22,545 bases of DNA from Isoetes engelmannii (Eukaryota > Streptophyta > Lycopodiopsida > Isoetales > Isoetaceae): positions 1-22,545 of the forward strand of contig JAANSK020256940.1 of the NCBI GenBank assembly GCA_011763485.2, given 5' to 3'. Of this stretch, positions 1 to 11,560 are shown in pieces (within the stretch, counting starts at the first letter, position 1; each line of letters begins with the position of its first letter). Made by a program: the position numbers and the translations under genes. The notes under the pieces are model-generated. The model was not told where the DNA came from and searched no databases. It worked only from the letters and a program-made list of their open reading frames with translations.

Positions 1-1138
1 CATAGAGAGTGCAAGAAAGGGGTATTTTTTATTCAGAAAAACATACGTATACGTACGAGAAAATGTATTAGAGGGGTATTTCAATGTATTTAGGGGGGTT
101 TTTCAATGACATGAGGCCGTATGTAGGGGTTTTTTTTTTAACTTTAATCTCGCAGGTGGCATATGCACATACAAGTAGGTGGACTCCCCGGGGTAGCCCT
201 AATCTAGAAGATGTTCCTAGATTAGACCCCCTTAGTTCCTATTATTTTCGGCTTGTGTATAAGAGCCCACCTGGTTACGGAGGCAATGAGGTTACTCAGC
301 ACTACACAACGGTAGCAGTGGTGGAAGTAGTTGTAGGGTTCCCTGGGTGACGCACCCCGGAATCCCGTAGTGTGCTAGGCCCATGTTGGTCCTGATCGTG
401 GGCTAGCATGGGTTCGACACCCCTGAGCTTAGCTGGTATCGTCCGGGGCTCTCAGGCCAAGGCCCTGTTGGTGGGGTTCAGTCGAGTACGGATCGTAGTA
501 GTAGTAGTAGTAGTGCTTGGCCAGTACTGCGGTCCTCTAGCCACCTATGATAAGCCACTGTACTCCGGGATCGGGAGTTTGTCCCTTCCCTTCCTCATTC
601 GGGCAGGGGAGATGTAACCCTGAGTAGTCTCATCGGGTGGTACCATGAGATTGCATCCCCGGCAGGAAGATGTGACCTCAGAGCCTGATGGAGCCTATCT
701 GCAAGGTGTGCACAGGAGGGGCGGATAGAGTAGTCAACCCTAGCCATTGTCTATGCCAGCGCAACTCATTCCCATGATTCGGTCTGTTCTATCTGGAGGC
801 CTGAGCCGATACCATGTGGAGTCTGAGCCCTGGGTAGAGCCTGATGTGTAGTATGCTAGATTATGGATGTATTGTATCTCTCTGTTCGATGGATGGATCT
901 TGCTACCCTTCATGGTAGATTCTATTTCATTTGTTGATGTTGTCATACTTACTGTATGTATGCGCTTCCGCTGATGTAGGGGCCACGAGGAGCTCGGAAC
1001 GACACCTCTGTTCCTCGGCCTGTGACTAGCCATCCCTAGCACGGGTTGAAGGAGGGCCCGTTGGGTGTTCTGGCATCAAACGGGGGATGTCTCCATCGAG
1101 GCTACAATGGTGCATCGTATCCGAGGTGGGGAACGTCA
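1..1138 (+). mobile_element. LTR-like repeat, left copy, incomplete at window edge
   Basis: This GC-rich, non-coding block is the reverse complement of a block at about 9983-11560. Matching is clear from about 196 to 1121. It includes the segments around 370-560 (paired with 10550-10770) and 780-1110 (paired with 10040-10350). The short open frames on both strands match each other only because the DNA is duplicated, so I do not call them genes. The right end is GGGGAACGTCA (1128-1138), the inverted form of the start of the other copy (TGACGTTCCCC on the minus strand at 11560), which is the TG...CA pattern of LTR ends. A short GTA microsatellite sits near 495-513. The first 195 bases do not match the other copy. 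Ty3/gypsy is likely from the neighbouring pol remnant, but that link is inference. It is a fossil and part of it lies outside the window. Confidence 0.6.
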
Positions 1139-1580
1139 CAATATTGTTGTGAAATCACTTCACAACAACATAGTTATACGTACCACATACAATTACAATA
1201 CTTAAATTTATAACAATAACAATTAAAATGAATACTTAAAATTAAGAATAAACAATAAGTAATAAAATGCTTAATACTTTAAAATTGTAACAATAAGCTT
1301 ACGATATATTACTTAGTCCTATTAATTGTGCTGCCTATATTCACATACAAAATTATATAGCCCCACAAGTTTATACATTAATTTATCATAATTACACATT
1401 TTAAGTCCTATACAAATCCTAAGAACTTATTATTTACATAGTGAGGCATTTACTACACCAAGCACATCACGTTAGTTTAATTAATTAGGTTGTGGTTTTA
1501 AGGGACCACCCCTATTAGATACATTATATTAACCTAGATGAATGCCTAAACCTATCATTCCTAACCTATATGTCTGCCTA
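1139..1580. other. AT-rich spacer with a short perfect hairpin
   Basis: I see no gene here. The sequence is strongly AT-rich directly after the LTR-like edge. A perfect 10-bp inverted repeat (TTGTTGTGAA at 1144-1153 and TTCACAACAA at 1159-1168) with a 5-base loop begins 6 bases beyond the element end. Its function is unknown and it may simply be a chance palindrome at the insertion site. Confidence 0.5.
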
Positions 1581-2352
1581 TCTTGTAGGCTTGAATCATG
1601 GCCTAAGGAACATAGCAATGATCCCATCATCGCACATGACTATTCCTACTAGACTTATAGGCTTCACAAGCGCTAAGGAACATGACAGATGATCCCATCA
1701 TCGCGCATGCTCCATGTCATTCTAACCTAAACCAAGATGAATGCATACATTCCTTGATCCCCTCGGATCTCTGCTGAATGGATGCAAGCATCTTGCAAGA
1801 CACTTAACCTACTGGGCTCCCCTCACCCTACTGAACCGTGGCATAGGGAACATAGCAATGATCTCATCATCGCACATGATTCTATACTACTCTAACATAC
1901 GACAAGATGGATGCATACATTCGATGCTGAATGCATGCAAGCACCTTCTTGCCTTACAACTACTCCACAAAATCATGACGTAGAGAACATAACTGATGAT
2001 CCCATCATCGCACATGATTTTATGCTACCCTAACCTAGAGCAAAATGAATGCATACATTCCTTGATCCCTCCCGGATCTCTGCTGAATGCATGCAACCAT
2101 CTGCATTTTTAACCTATTGTGCTAAATCATGGCATAAGGAACATTTAAGATGCTTCCATCATCGCACATGCTTCCGCCTATCTATACATAGGACGAGATG
2201 GATGCATACATTCGATGCTGAATGCATGCAAACATCTGCCATGCATAGCTAATCTACTCAACTGAATCATGACATCATCGCACATGAGTCAAGCTAACAC
2301 TAACCTCCTACCACTATGAGGTAATTGCATGCACTCCCTGCTGAATGCATGC
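1580..2352. repeat. Satellite-like array with alternating unit types
   Basis: A degenerate tandem array. One recurring block ends in CCATCATCGCACATG, near 1624, 1695, 1864, 1999, 2155 and 2272. The other recurring block is GATGCATACATTC followed by CTGAATGCATGCAA. It appears in a long form with an added ATCTCTGCTGAATG segment at about 1736-1788 and 2044-2098, and in a short form at about 1906-1943 and 2200-2236. The long-short-long-short order gives a higher-order period of roughly 300 bp. Several units contain the small palindrome GATGATCCCATCATC. Three short open frames starting with MHTFLD or MHALPAE arise from the repeat and are not believable genes. The array lies next to the Ty3/gypsy remnant and could be its non-coding 3' part, but that is inference. 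Confidence 0.75.
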
Positions 2353-2499
2353 CCTTACCCTCAAGACTGCCATTGACGACGTCGGTGGCGACCCGCTCAT
2401 TCGAACTCCTCATGAAGTCAGAGTATTCTCTTTCAATATCCAATTCGAATACTCACGTAGCGTCCACAACTGGCAAGTGTGCCCACTTAACCAGATACT

Positions 2500-5400
2500 G
2501 GAGAACTAAGGTCTCCTGATCTTCTTGAAAGATCTATTTAGAAGCATTTTGGGAAACAATTTCAATTTGCTCCTCTGTCATCTCCAGAAGAGTTGGAGAC
2601 TCCAAAATCTCACCTGGATTGGGAGTATGCTTCTTAAAAAGGACTTACTTGGAATACCTTATGGATCTTCAATGTGTTTGACAGGGCTAGCTTATATGCT
2701 TGACTCCCTACTCTGGGGGATATCCCAAAAGAACCCGCCCACTAGGAGCAAGTTTCTTATAAGACCCGCTTCTCAATTTGGCTTTCTTAACTTAATCTTG
2801 AGCCAAACATGATCACCTAACTTCAAAATTACATTATCAACCTAAACTTGCCGCTAAGGCTCTTCTTATCTCTACCACGAGATCTTCCCTCTCCACAAGG
2901 AGTTACAGAGAACGCCTAGATGGTATTGAAGAAGTCCTCGGCAACCTGTGCTGAAGAACTTCTGACTCTAACTGATACTATGACCCTTTTGCATGCCTAG
3001 GAGTCTAAAATCTCCCTTGTAATCCTAAGGTAGAAAATATACCATCTTAGCATCATGGCCTCTTGGCATTCTTGGAAGTCTGATAATAAAATCCATAAAA
3101 TGACTTATCATATTGCATGCAAAACTTCTAAGGGCTCCACTAAACCTGGAGTTGAAAATATACCATCTTAGCATCATGGCCTCTTGGCATTCTTGGAAGT
3201 CTGATAATAAAATCCATAATATGACTTATCATATTGCATGCAAAACTTCTAAGGGCTCCACTAAACCTGGAGTTGAAGATGCTGACTACTATACATTGCC
3301 GAATGTAGAGAGCAATGTCCCTCCTCAAAACCCGGCCATCTATATGGTCCTATTGTGGGTCTTATGAAGTAATAACTTCCTTACTCCTGATGCTTCAAGA
3401 ACACAAAACTTGTTCTAGAAGTATAGGAGGTTACCTTTATTCTTGTATTTAGAGTATAATTCTCTTTCTTTATCCATCATTGCCTCCTTGCAAAGACTTG
3501 TCCAATTGCTTGAATTCCAGGTTTGAAGGGATAGCTTCTTCAATCTTCTTTCCGAACTCACTCGCCAGGGTCGAGACGGCATTGTTGTGCACTCATGTCC
3601 ACATTAATCTTCCCTGGCTTGTAACTTATCTCGAAGTCATATTCTTCAAGAAACTCTAGCCACCTCCTCTATCTCAAATTGGGTAGGAGTTAGGTAATTA
3701 CATGATGAAGACTTTGATGGTCAGTTCCCAAAAGAACTTACTCCCAAACAAGTAATGTATTCAGGTTTTAATTTCTCTTACAATAGCGAGGAGCTCTGGG
3801 TCATGGGTTGTATACTTCTGTTCGTGTCATTCATCCCCTTCGAATCACAACTACCACTCTGCGCCTACTGCTAACTTACTTGTATCGATGGTGACTAACT
3901 TATCCTTGCTGGCACTGGGGCTGTTGTCGAGGCTTCTTAAGCTTATCAGATGAAGTTTGAACATTCTTTACCCAATGCACTGCCCAGTCCTGCAGTTCCA
4001 ACTTCTTGGTGAGGTCAATAAGATGTGACACTCACTTCACAAAAGTCTCCCATGAACTTTCAATAATATCCTGCAAGACTTAGGGAGCTTCTTACCTCTT
4101 CAACGTTCTTTGGTGCAGACCCATCGATTTGGTGAAGATTCCCTCGGCTGACACTACCTGGCGTAGATACTTCACCATGCCTATTGCAAGGTGGCAGTTC
4201 AAAAGCTTGGCATTAAGGGTGATGACACCCTAGCTTATCCAAAGCTCTCCTTAAGTGCATGATGTGCTTTTTCCTCATCTTATTATGTGTCAGGATGTCA
4301 TCAAAGAAGGTTAATGATGAAATCATCCAAAAACTCTATGAACAAATCCTTCATTATCTGCATAAAAGTTGCTGAAGCTCATAAAAAGTTGTTGGAGCGT
4401 TCGACCAGCTGAAAGGCATGACCGTGAACTCATAGTGCCTATACCACATTCTGAAATGGTTTTGTGGCTATCTTATTAAATCAATTTGAACTCACTCTTG
4501 AAAGAATATCTTGCTCCTTAGAGCTGACCCATAAGATCATCTCTTGTAGGTAGAGCATATTTATACTTCACGGTTGCTTGCTGAACTCTATACTGTCGAT
4601 AACATTCTGAGGATGCCATCCTTCTTCTTGTCGATAAGAGTCGGTGCTGCAATTGGTGAAGCACTTGGCCGAATGAAGCCGATTTCTAACAATCATTATA
4701 ACTATTTCCTGAGCTTTACTTGATAGCTTTGCATCGGCTGCAAGAATAATTTCACACCCTACTCCCCTACTAGCTATCAAATCTCATCTGAGAAAACATC
4801 TTGAAACTCTTCGACTAGCTTAGCTACCTCTTAGGCAACTCACATGCCTGAGAATTCTCCCTTGAGAGATTATTGACTGAATTCGTGGCCTCTCGGCTAA
4901 GAAAATAAGCAATCTCGTCCCTCATATGGACTTACTAGGATGCCAACTAACATGTATTGCATGACCGACTTTCTTCTCATACCCTTGACCACCAAGCGCT
5001 TATCGTTCGTGGTCATAATATAATTTTCATGCTTGTCACACCCAATCATTGCTTTAGTTGGGGTTAGAAATTTCATGCCAACTATAAGGTCATGCTTACC
5101 TATGCTCATGACTTCCATGTCCATGTTGAAGTCGCCTCTTGTTGCTTTGATGCTTACATTTCTCCACTAGACATACTAACCCAACTAGCCTTAGACTTAA
5201 AAAGTCTTATTCTAAGAGATATTTCCATCTAGGAGGATGGAAGGTTATGGGTTAATAGATTATTTACATAAATCTTACGGCCGCAAGGTTTGTCATCTCA
5301 ACATTCCTTTGGTCACCAAAGATTATGTAATTAAATAATTATTCCCGTTCTACCTCTAATCTATGTTCTCGAATCCCCCCTTTCTTGGTTAGTATCCTCT

Positions 5401-6200
5401 TGGAATAGTCCCACCTTTGACTTGATGTCGTCTAATAAGTTGGCCGGACTTATTAGATTGCTTCTCCTCATTGGGTCGGATTATTTCTTATGTTATGGAG
5501 ATACTCATCTTATACAAGGTATAATTCAAGTTACTCCATACGCATTTCTTCCCAATCCTTGAGCTTTGCTCAATTCTTGGGGCGATCCTTCATAAAAGAA
5601 AACTACTTGAACTACGTGTTGATCCCCTCATGGATGTTATCATCCATTAGATTAACATGATCAATTATCTAACTCTATGCCTCCGGCCTATTAAAAGCTC
5701 GCAACGATCCATCCAAGTTGCTGGCGTATCTGGTCTTATTCGAGCTGATCTTGTTTGATCTATCGAGGTCCTCTTGATGCCGATGTTGGGAGGTTATCCA
5801 TGCAAATGGACTTGCCGATGTAACTACAACTAAAGCCTTCATGTCCCTTCTCAACTTACGGGATTGTGCGCCTCCCTTGAATTATTGGTACATGTTGTCG
5901 TCGAGTTGACACGTTCTGGTTCTCTTCAAACAAGTTCGTGGTTGCCAGATGAAGCTCAATTTGGATTACTATTGGCTTAAGAGTTTGATGTTGTACTCGT
6001 TGCATTACCCATGCTTGTTGCAAAAAAAGAATTATGCGAGATTTTAATTTGCTAACAATAAGGCAATTTATACGAATTAACATTAAACAAATTGCAATAA
6101 TAGCTTGCATAAATTAATTTCTATAACAAGATAGGGTAATATTAAACGGTACATCCCGAAGGTTGTCGAATCTTCTCAAGGATGGATAACATCAGAATTA
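2500..6200 (-). mobile_element. Ty3/gypsy retrotransposon pol region, decayed fossil
   Basis: Reading the minus strand from high to low coordinates gives the usual Ty3/gypsy order. A protease-like stretch lies near 5125-4900. Reverse transcriptase follows at about 4800-4050, with recognisable YEFTVMPF near 4411-4437 and FLDDFII near 4311-4340. An RNase H-like zone lies near 4000-3700. An integrase-like zone lies near 3350-2500, with a stretch containing PRMPRGHD near 3190. A gag portion may lie above 5500 but is not recognised. The frame is interrupted many times (well over ten), so the copy is old and inactive. The minus orientation agrees with the LTR-like repeat at 9983-11560 and disagrees with the one at 1-1138, so these parts need not come from a single element. 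The clade within Ty3/gypsy is unresolved. Confidence 0.8.
3033..3278. repeat. 121-bp tandem direct repeat
   Basis: Two adjacent, nearly identical units begin with GAAAATATACCATCTTAG at 3033 and 3154. The near-identity implies a duplication much younger than the surrounding retroelement remnant. Confidence 0.85.
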
Positions 6201-6206
6201 GGACAT

Positions 6207-6250
6207 ATAAGGGCAATAATAATAATAATGATAGTAATAATAATACATCA
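6207..6250. repeat. AAT/ATA trinucleotide microsatellite
   Basis: A run of AAT-type trinucleotides with a few interruptions. It marks the boundary between the gypsy pol remnant and the less identifiable DNA that follows. Confidence 0.8.
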
Positions 6251-7308
6251 TAATGCTGGAACATATGTGGAAAAGAGTGTTGAACTTTGATGCCGACGCT
6301 GCATCTAATATATGTTTGGAGACATCGTTGTATTTTAGGCCGATGCCGAAATTCCTAAGAATACTTCTCATGGATCCACCTCTGTCGTATCCTATTGTAG
6401 CCAGTCTGGTGCTAAAACTGCTGCCACTGTCAATGATGCGTATCGAAAATGACTACTTGCAAAATCCAAGAAGTGTAAAGCTTCAACCTCTTGATCAAAA
6501 TGGTATGATCGATATTATCTCAGACCTTGGCATACTTGGTTGTGGCTGTTAGTGTTGATTGCAATGTAACAGCTTCTTCCCCCTCCCCCCCCCTTGGGTT
6601 GAGCTCTCTATAAAAGACTACAATATTTCCTTTAGATAAACTGGGAGGTAGTTACTTAGGTATTTGCCCCTTCTTGGACCTTCTCTTGCTTCTCTTGGGA
6701 TCTTCCTCTTCTTGATGTTGCCTCCCCATGAATTTGTGCTGCTAGAAGATTATCATGGTCCCTTGATGTTGTTGTAGCACTCTGGATACTATGTGGCCCC
6801 TCACTCTTCTTGGCCCACTTCCTGATGGTATCACAACCCTTGGAGTCTCCCCCAACTTGAGAATATTTTCTTGCATAGCCTTAACTCATCTTCAAAGATG
6901 GAAGGTGCTTCTGCAATATGCTGCCTCATGTGCTGATAGGCTTGGAGGTCTGACATGGTCTCACCTGCATAAGAATGCCGCTCAGCTATTTGTTGATGAA
7001 GTCTTGAATGCAGAAGTTGATGAAGTTATCAGGCTGAGTGTTGAAGATCAAGGCTGCTGTGAGTGTTGTTGAAGATATCCATCCTCCATCTCTGGGTAGG
7101 ATTATGACCTGTTTTGGCTAGAGCTCTTCATTAACTCGGCCATACTTTAGCATAGAACAATGTTCTTGATAGAGTCTCATACAGGTCAAATGTGTGTCTA
7201 ACACTTAGCAGACTACCTCAATGGGTACTTTTCTCACATGGTTGGAGACGTCATACCCCTGGTTGAAGTTTGATGGAACCATGACTAACCGTAGAATATG
7301 GTTGGTGA
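6251..7308. other. Unassigned sequence, no supported gene
   Basis: Open frames of 99 codons (6253-6552, +) and 93 codons (6791-7072, +) exist, but their predicted proteins match no family I recognise and have no coherent domain signal. The codon pattern is not convincing. A C-rich tract lies at about 6578-6596. The setting between retroelement parts suggests decayed element DNA, possibly leader or gag, but nothing shows this directly. Confidence 0.4.
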
Positions 7309-7990
7309 AGAACAGAACGGGGCTGAGAAATTGCCTGATGTGGAAGAGCAAAAGGACTAAGGTGAAGTAGAAAAAATGGCGCTTCCCCCCTTAAGTACTC
7401 AATCTCCTCGAATCACGGGCCATTCCTCAATTCCTGTGCAAATTAGGGTTTGTTGTTGGAGATATCCTCAATTTGTCAATTTGGCTCATGATCACATAAT
7501 TTAAAGTGCAAATTTAGCTAAATTGAAGCCAAGAAACTTGGTTTTGCACTTTGTTCAGTCAAATTTGGAACATTATAGCAAATTTGACCAACAGAATTAG
7601 CCCATGCATCTATCGACCTCCTGGATGTGATCAGCTGCCCTGTACCAATTAACAAAATTCTGAGGAGCCATGAGTTCAGGTGTAGAAAACAATTGATGAA
7701 GAACACAAAAGATTGAGAAATCGCCTGAAGCTGAAGAGCGGAAGAACTAAGTTGATGTAGAAAAGAATGCCCCCCCCCTTAAGTACCCTGCTTCCTCGAT
7801 TTTCGAGCCTTCCCTTGATTTTTGTGCCAAAATGGGGTTTTCTTGGGATATGGCCTATTGGTCAATTTGGCTCTAAATTAGGTAATTTGGAGTGCAAATT
7901 CGTGTAGATTGAACCAAAAAACTTGGTTTTGCACTTTGTTTGGTCAAATTTAGACCATTTAAGCCAAATTGATCAACAGAATTAGTTTTT
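7309..7990. repeat. Tandem repeat, unit about 385 bp, two diverged copies
   Basis: The first unit starts near 7309 and the second near 7697. Shared landmarks are a C-run followed by TTAAGTAC (near 7385 and 7770), then CTTGGTTTTGCACTTTGTT (near 7539 and 7922), and CAACAGAATTAG at the end of each. A weaker third relative of the inner part appears near 8660-8750 (GTAATTTAAAGTGC and CGGTTTTGCAATTTATG). This organisation is common in non-coding parts of large plant LTR elements. I see no coding function. Confidence 0.75.
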
Positions 7991-8113
7991 GGAACCTAGG
8001 TCTAATTTGCCCATGATATGCTCAAACTTTTGGGGAAAATTTGGTATGTTGGCTAATCTCGGCGAGTTGACCCACCCTGCAACAAAAAAATTCAAATTAG
8101 GGTTGGTAATGGC

Positions 8114-8895
8114 GGGTGACCCTCGAATCGGGTCGCTCCGCGGGACCAGGACAAGTCACGATGCGACATACCCCATCGGCGCGGTCTGACCCGACTGGGT
8201 TGACCGCCCGTCGGGCATGCGATCCGACAAGGATTTTCTGCTCCCCGCTCTGCAACCCTGAATTTAAATCTAATCTCCTAAAAAAGTTTCCTAAACTAAT
8301 TATTGTCGGTGGAGAACCCATGAGTCGGGTCACTCCGCGCGACCCGACCAAGTCTCGTTGAGACTTGCGTGGTCGGCGCGGTCTGACCCGACTAGGTGGA
8401 CCGCCGCCGTCCGCGCGAATTTTCGGGAAATAATTTCTATAACCCTGCCTCGGGCGTCACGCCCGCGCTTGTTATCCAAAATTTTTCCCAATTCAATGGT
8501 TCTACCCTACTTCCCATTTTACATCCTAGAGAAAACAACATATACATATTATTAAATATTTAAATGCATATGATCGAATTTTGCCAACTTGGGCAAAATT
8601 GTGCAAGCTCTAGCCCTAAAACATGGAAACTGAGCTTGTGGGTGCTGTAGACGTCCGATTCAGGTAATTTAAAGTGCCAAATTGGGTAGAAAATGGCCAA
8701 GACAGTCGGTTTTGCAATTTATGTCACCCGATTTGGACAACTAGGGCTCCAAAAATCGCAAAACCAAATTTTCGTTGACTTTGACTTTGTCATTGACTTT
8801 TGAATCGGGTCACAGCACGCGACCAGCCCAAGTCTCGACCAGACTTGCCCTTTTGGTGCGGTCTGAACTGATTGGACCCTCTGGGTTGACTTTCA
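8114..8895. repeat. GC-rich dispersed repeat, three copies
   Basis: Three related blocks of about 100-110 bp lie at about 8114-8225, 8318-8420 and 8800-8895. Each carries a form of TCGGGTCRC, then AAGTC(T)CG, then GCGGTCTGACCCGACTGGG or a decayed version. They are much richer in GC than the sequence between them. Overlapping open frames on both strands (8097-8361) are by-products of this composition. The third copy is the most diverged. They are probably structural repeats of an old element, with no function visible. Confidence 0.7.
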
Positions 8896-9982
8896 ACCAC
8901 TTTTTTTTGGTCAACGGGTCATGGTTGACTAATTTGGCCCAACTAACTTGATTTGGCAAGTTACCTTGTCAAATTTTGTCAGATTTCGACCAAAATTGGG
9001 TCATTTCGACCCACTCAGGTTAATGCACACCCCGGCTCTGTTAGAATTTAACAGAAGCATATGGCATGCTCTGACCTAGGTTGATACCCTGATCAACCAA
9101 AATCTTTCCCCCCCTTTTTCTAACGAAAATAAATGACAACATGCAACTAGATGCCATAATTTAAGTACTAGAATTGATTTTTAAGTCTCATTTTACTCTA
9201 ATTACATGCATCTAAGTTCGACTTCCGAAGTTCCATGAACATGGTGCAAATATATCAGCATCTCCATGGCTCGCTTCACGTGAATCGCACACCAATTGAT
9301 TTTGCAGAGAAGCCTCATCGTCTCATCTTTGGACTGGAAATGGGGCGACGTCTGCTCCTTGGTCTCCTTCTCCTCCATGGCTGCTAGTGCACTTGATCTT
9401 GCCGTTGCTGCTCTTGGAGTTCCACCATTTGCTCACGGTTTGCTACTACGCCTCAGAGTCTGGTTCTTCCCCTTTTCTTCATGCCATCGAGCTCTCTTCT
9501 TAGCCACTTGACTGCGGTTGGTGGTCCTCCTCGTGCTTCAGTTATTGTCGATTTGTGAAATTTGGAGGAAGACTACTGCCCGACATTTCCCCCAAGGTGT
9601 TATCGATGAGTCGAATTCTTAGGCCTCCTCTCCCCCCCTCCCCCCCCAGGTCATTTACTGATGGTCTTGTCTTTCTGCCCGTAGTTGCACGTCTGTCGAG
9701 GCGAGACCTCCCTTTTTCATCTTCCCAGTTGTGGATTCAGTTGCCGCCATAGCTTTCCGTTCGAATTTCTGACAAGAATGTGATCAATTGGCAGAAAGAC
9801 TAGAAGACGAATTTTGGGACCTTTGGGAAATTAACATCTTAGCTAGGGTAATTTGTGCCACATGGGTGGTACAAATTTGAATTTGAGACAGTTAGAGGAA
9901 TTTATTACAACCACCCATATTAATGATGGTCCTAATTAATTTTCTGAATTTTTTTAATTTTAATGGTTTTGGCCTAATTTCT
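8896..9982. other. Unassigned sequence, no supported gene
   Basis: No credible gene. Open frames at 9296-9511 and 9555-9752 (+) are rich in Leu, Ser and Pro because of C- and T-rich sequence, with a poly-C run near 9630-9648. Around 9034-9088 the + strand has GGCTCTG, TTAGAATTTAACAG, GCTCTGA and TTGATACC. Together these resemble broken pieces of the complement of a tRNA-Met primer-binding site, as found beside plant LTRs. They are not contiguous and do not adjoin the LTR-like block at 9983, so I do not annotate a primer-binding site. Confidence 0.4.
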
Positions 9983-11560
9983 TGCACACCCCACCAAATT
10001 TTGCCAGGGGCTTACGATGCATCATCATAGCCTCAATGGAGACATCCCCCGTTCGATGCTAGAACACCGAACATGCCCTCCATCAAGATGTGCTAAGGAT
10101 GGCTAGCCACAAGCCGAGGAACGGAGGTGTCGTTCCGGGCTCCTCGTGACCCCTACATCAGCGGAAGCGCACACATACTATGAGTACCACATCATCAATA
10201 CATGAAAGAGAAACTACCATGATGGGTAGTAAGATCCATCCATCAAACAGTGAAATACAATACATCCATGATCTAACATACTACACATCGGGCTCTACCC
10301 AGGGCTCAGACTCCATATGGTATCGGCTCAGGCCTCCAGATAGAACAGACCGAATCATGGCAATGAGTTGGGCTGGCTAAGACAATTTGCTAGGGTTGAC
10401 CACTCCATCTGCCCCTCCTATGCACACTTTGCGGATAGGCTCCATCAGGCTCTGAGGTCACATCTAACCTGCCGGGGACGAAATCTCATGGTATCACCCG
10501 ATGAGACTAATCGGGGTTGCATCTCCTCCGTTCGAATGAGGTAGGAAGGGGACAAACTCCCGATTCCGAAGTACAGTGGCTTGTCATAGGCGGCTAGAGG
10601 ATCGTAGTACTGGCCAAACACTGATACTACGATCCATACTCGACTGAACCCCACCAACATGGCCTTGCCCTGAGAGCCCCGAATGGCACCAACTAAGCTC
10701 AGGGGTGTCGAACCTATGCCAGCCCACGAATAGGACCAACATAGGCCTAGCACACTACGGGATTCCGAGGTCCATCACCCGGGGAATCCTACAACTACTT
10801 CTACCACTGCCCCCGTTGTGTAGTGCCGAGTAACCTCATAGCCTCCATAGCTAGGTGGGCTCTTGTGCACATGCCGCATATAATAGGAACTAAGGGGTCT
10901 AATCTAGGATCATCTTCTAGATTATGGCCACTAGGTCTCTACCCCCCTTCCCAATACAAGGAATGAACATGAATCAACCAACATCCAACATCACATAGAT
11001 AACATAACTTGAGAGAATAAAGTAAGAACAAAATCCTAATCACATGCAACTTACTTAAGGTTAGGGTTCATTGATTAGGGTTCATGAATAGTATTCTGTG
11101 AACTAGGATGGCTCTACTAGAAGTACGAGATGCTAACACATCTGGAATACTAACTTCCAGATGAGCTACCTAGCTATCTACTCAACGTACCCGTTTCTGA
11201 AGAGCTGCGTCCTGATCCGGAGGTTGAAGACGACGCTCAAAATGGAACTGCAGCAGCAATTCTGGATTCAATCTGACTGGTGGAGCAAAAGGTGAGTTAG
11301 GGTTAGGGTTTAGGACTAACTGGTTAGGGTTCACATCAATGCCACCTTGCTCCAATAAGGTCTTGCGATGAGGCACATCCTCCACTAGGATGGCGCCATG
11401 TGGTAACATACCTTTCCTAAGGTAAGGTTGGCTAAGTTAATTAAATAACTTGGCCGACCGTGCTCCCACTTTCAGACCCTTATACAACCTGCCCTCAGGT
11501 TGTATAGTGACGTGACCATAAAATATATGTATTCATGCCGTATATTTTAGGGGAACGTCA
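9983..11560 (-). mobile_element. LTR-like repeat, right copy, inverted relative to the left copy
   Basis: On the minus strand the block starts TGACGTTCCCC at 11560 and can be followed to about 10011 by its match to 1121-196. It probably ends with GGTGGGGTGTGCA at 9983, where the left copy has GGTGGGGAACGTCA. The length is about 1.58 kb. I see no matching short target duplication at its two ends (AATTT before the start, AGAAA after the end), so it may be one LTR of a larger minus-strand element, fitting the minus-strand gypsy pol at lower coordinates. Its upper edge directly abuts the PRMT6-like exon. It contains short TTAGGG-like runs near 11296-11333. The frames at 10180-10380, 10445-10753 and 11182-11409 are not treated as genes. 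Confidence 0.65.

Noticed and set aside
740-1042. 100-codon minus-strand frame whose product resembles that of the + frame at 10180-10380
   Set aside because: The similarity comes from the inverted LTR-like DNA repeat. The non-coding flanks match equally well and no protein family is recognised.
1580-2350. CRISPR-like regular repeats
   Set aside because: Units are diverged, unequal in spacing and without unique spacers. It is a eukaryotic satellite-type array.
8097-8361. Overlapping 81- and 84-codon frames on both strands
   Set aside because: Both are produced by the GC-rich repeat islands, which lack stop codons in several frames.
9034-9088. Possible tRNA-Met primer-binding site complement
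   Set aside because: The pieces GCTCTGA and TTGATACC are separated and lie about 0.9 kb from the LTR-like edge, so the required geometry is missing.
9300-9320. TTTTGCAGAGAAGCCT shared with 17858-17874 in the kinase frame
   Set aside because: A 16-base match without extended flanking similarity could arise by chance in a window of this size.
11296-11333. TTAGGGTTAGGGTTTAGG-like run suggesting telomere repeats
   Set aside because: Only about three degenerate units, lying inside the LTR-like repeat. There are also isolated TTAGGG words nearby, so it is not a telomere or a clear interstitial tract.
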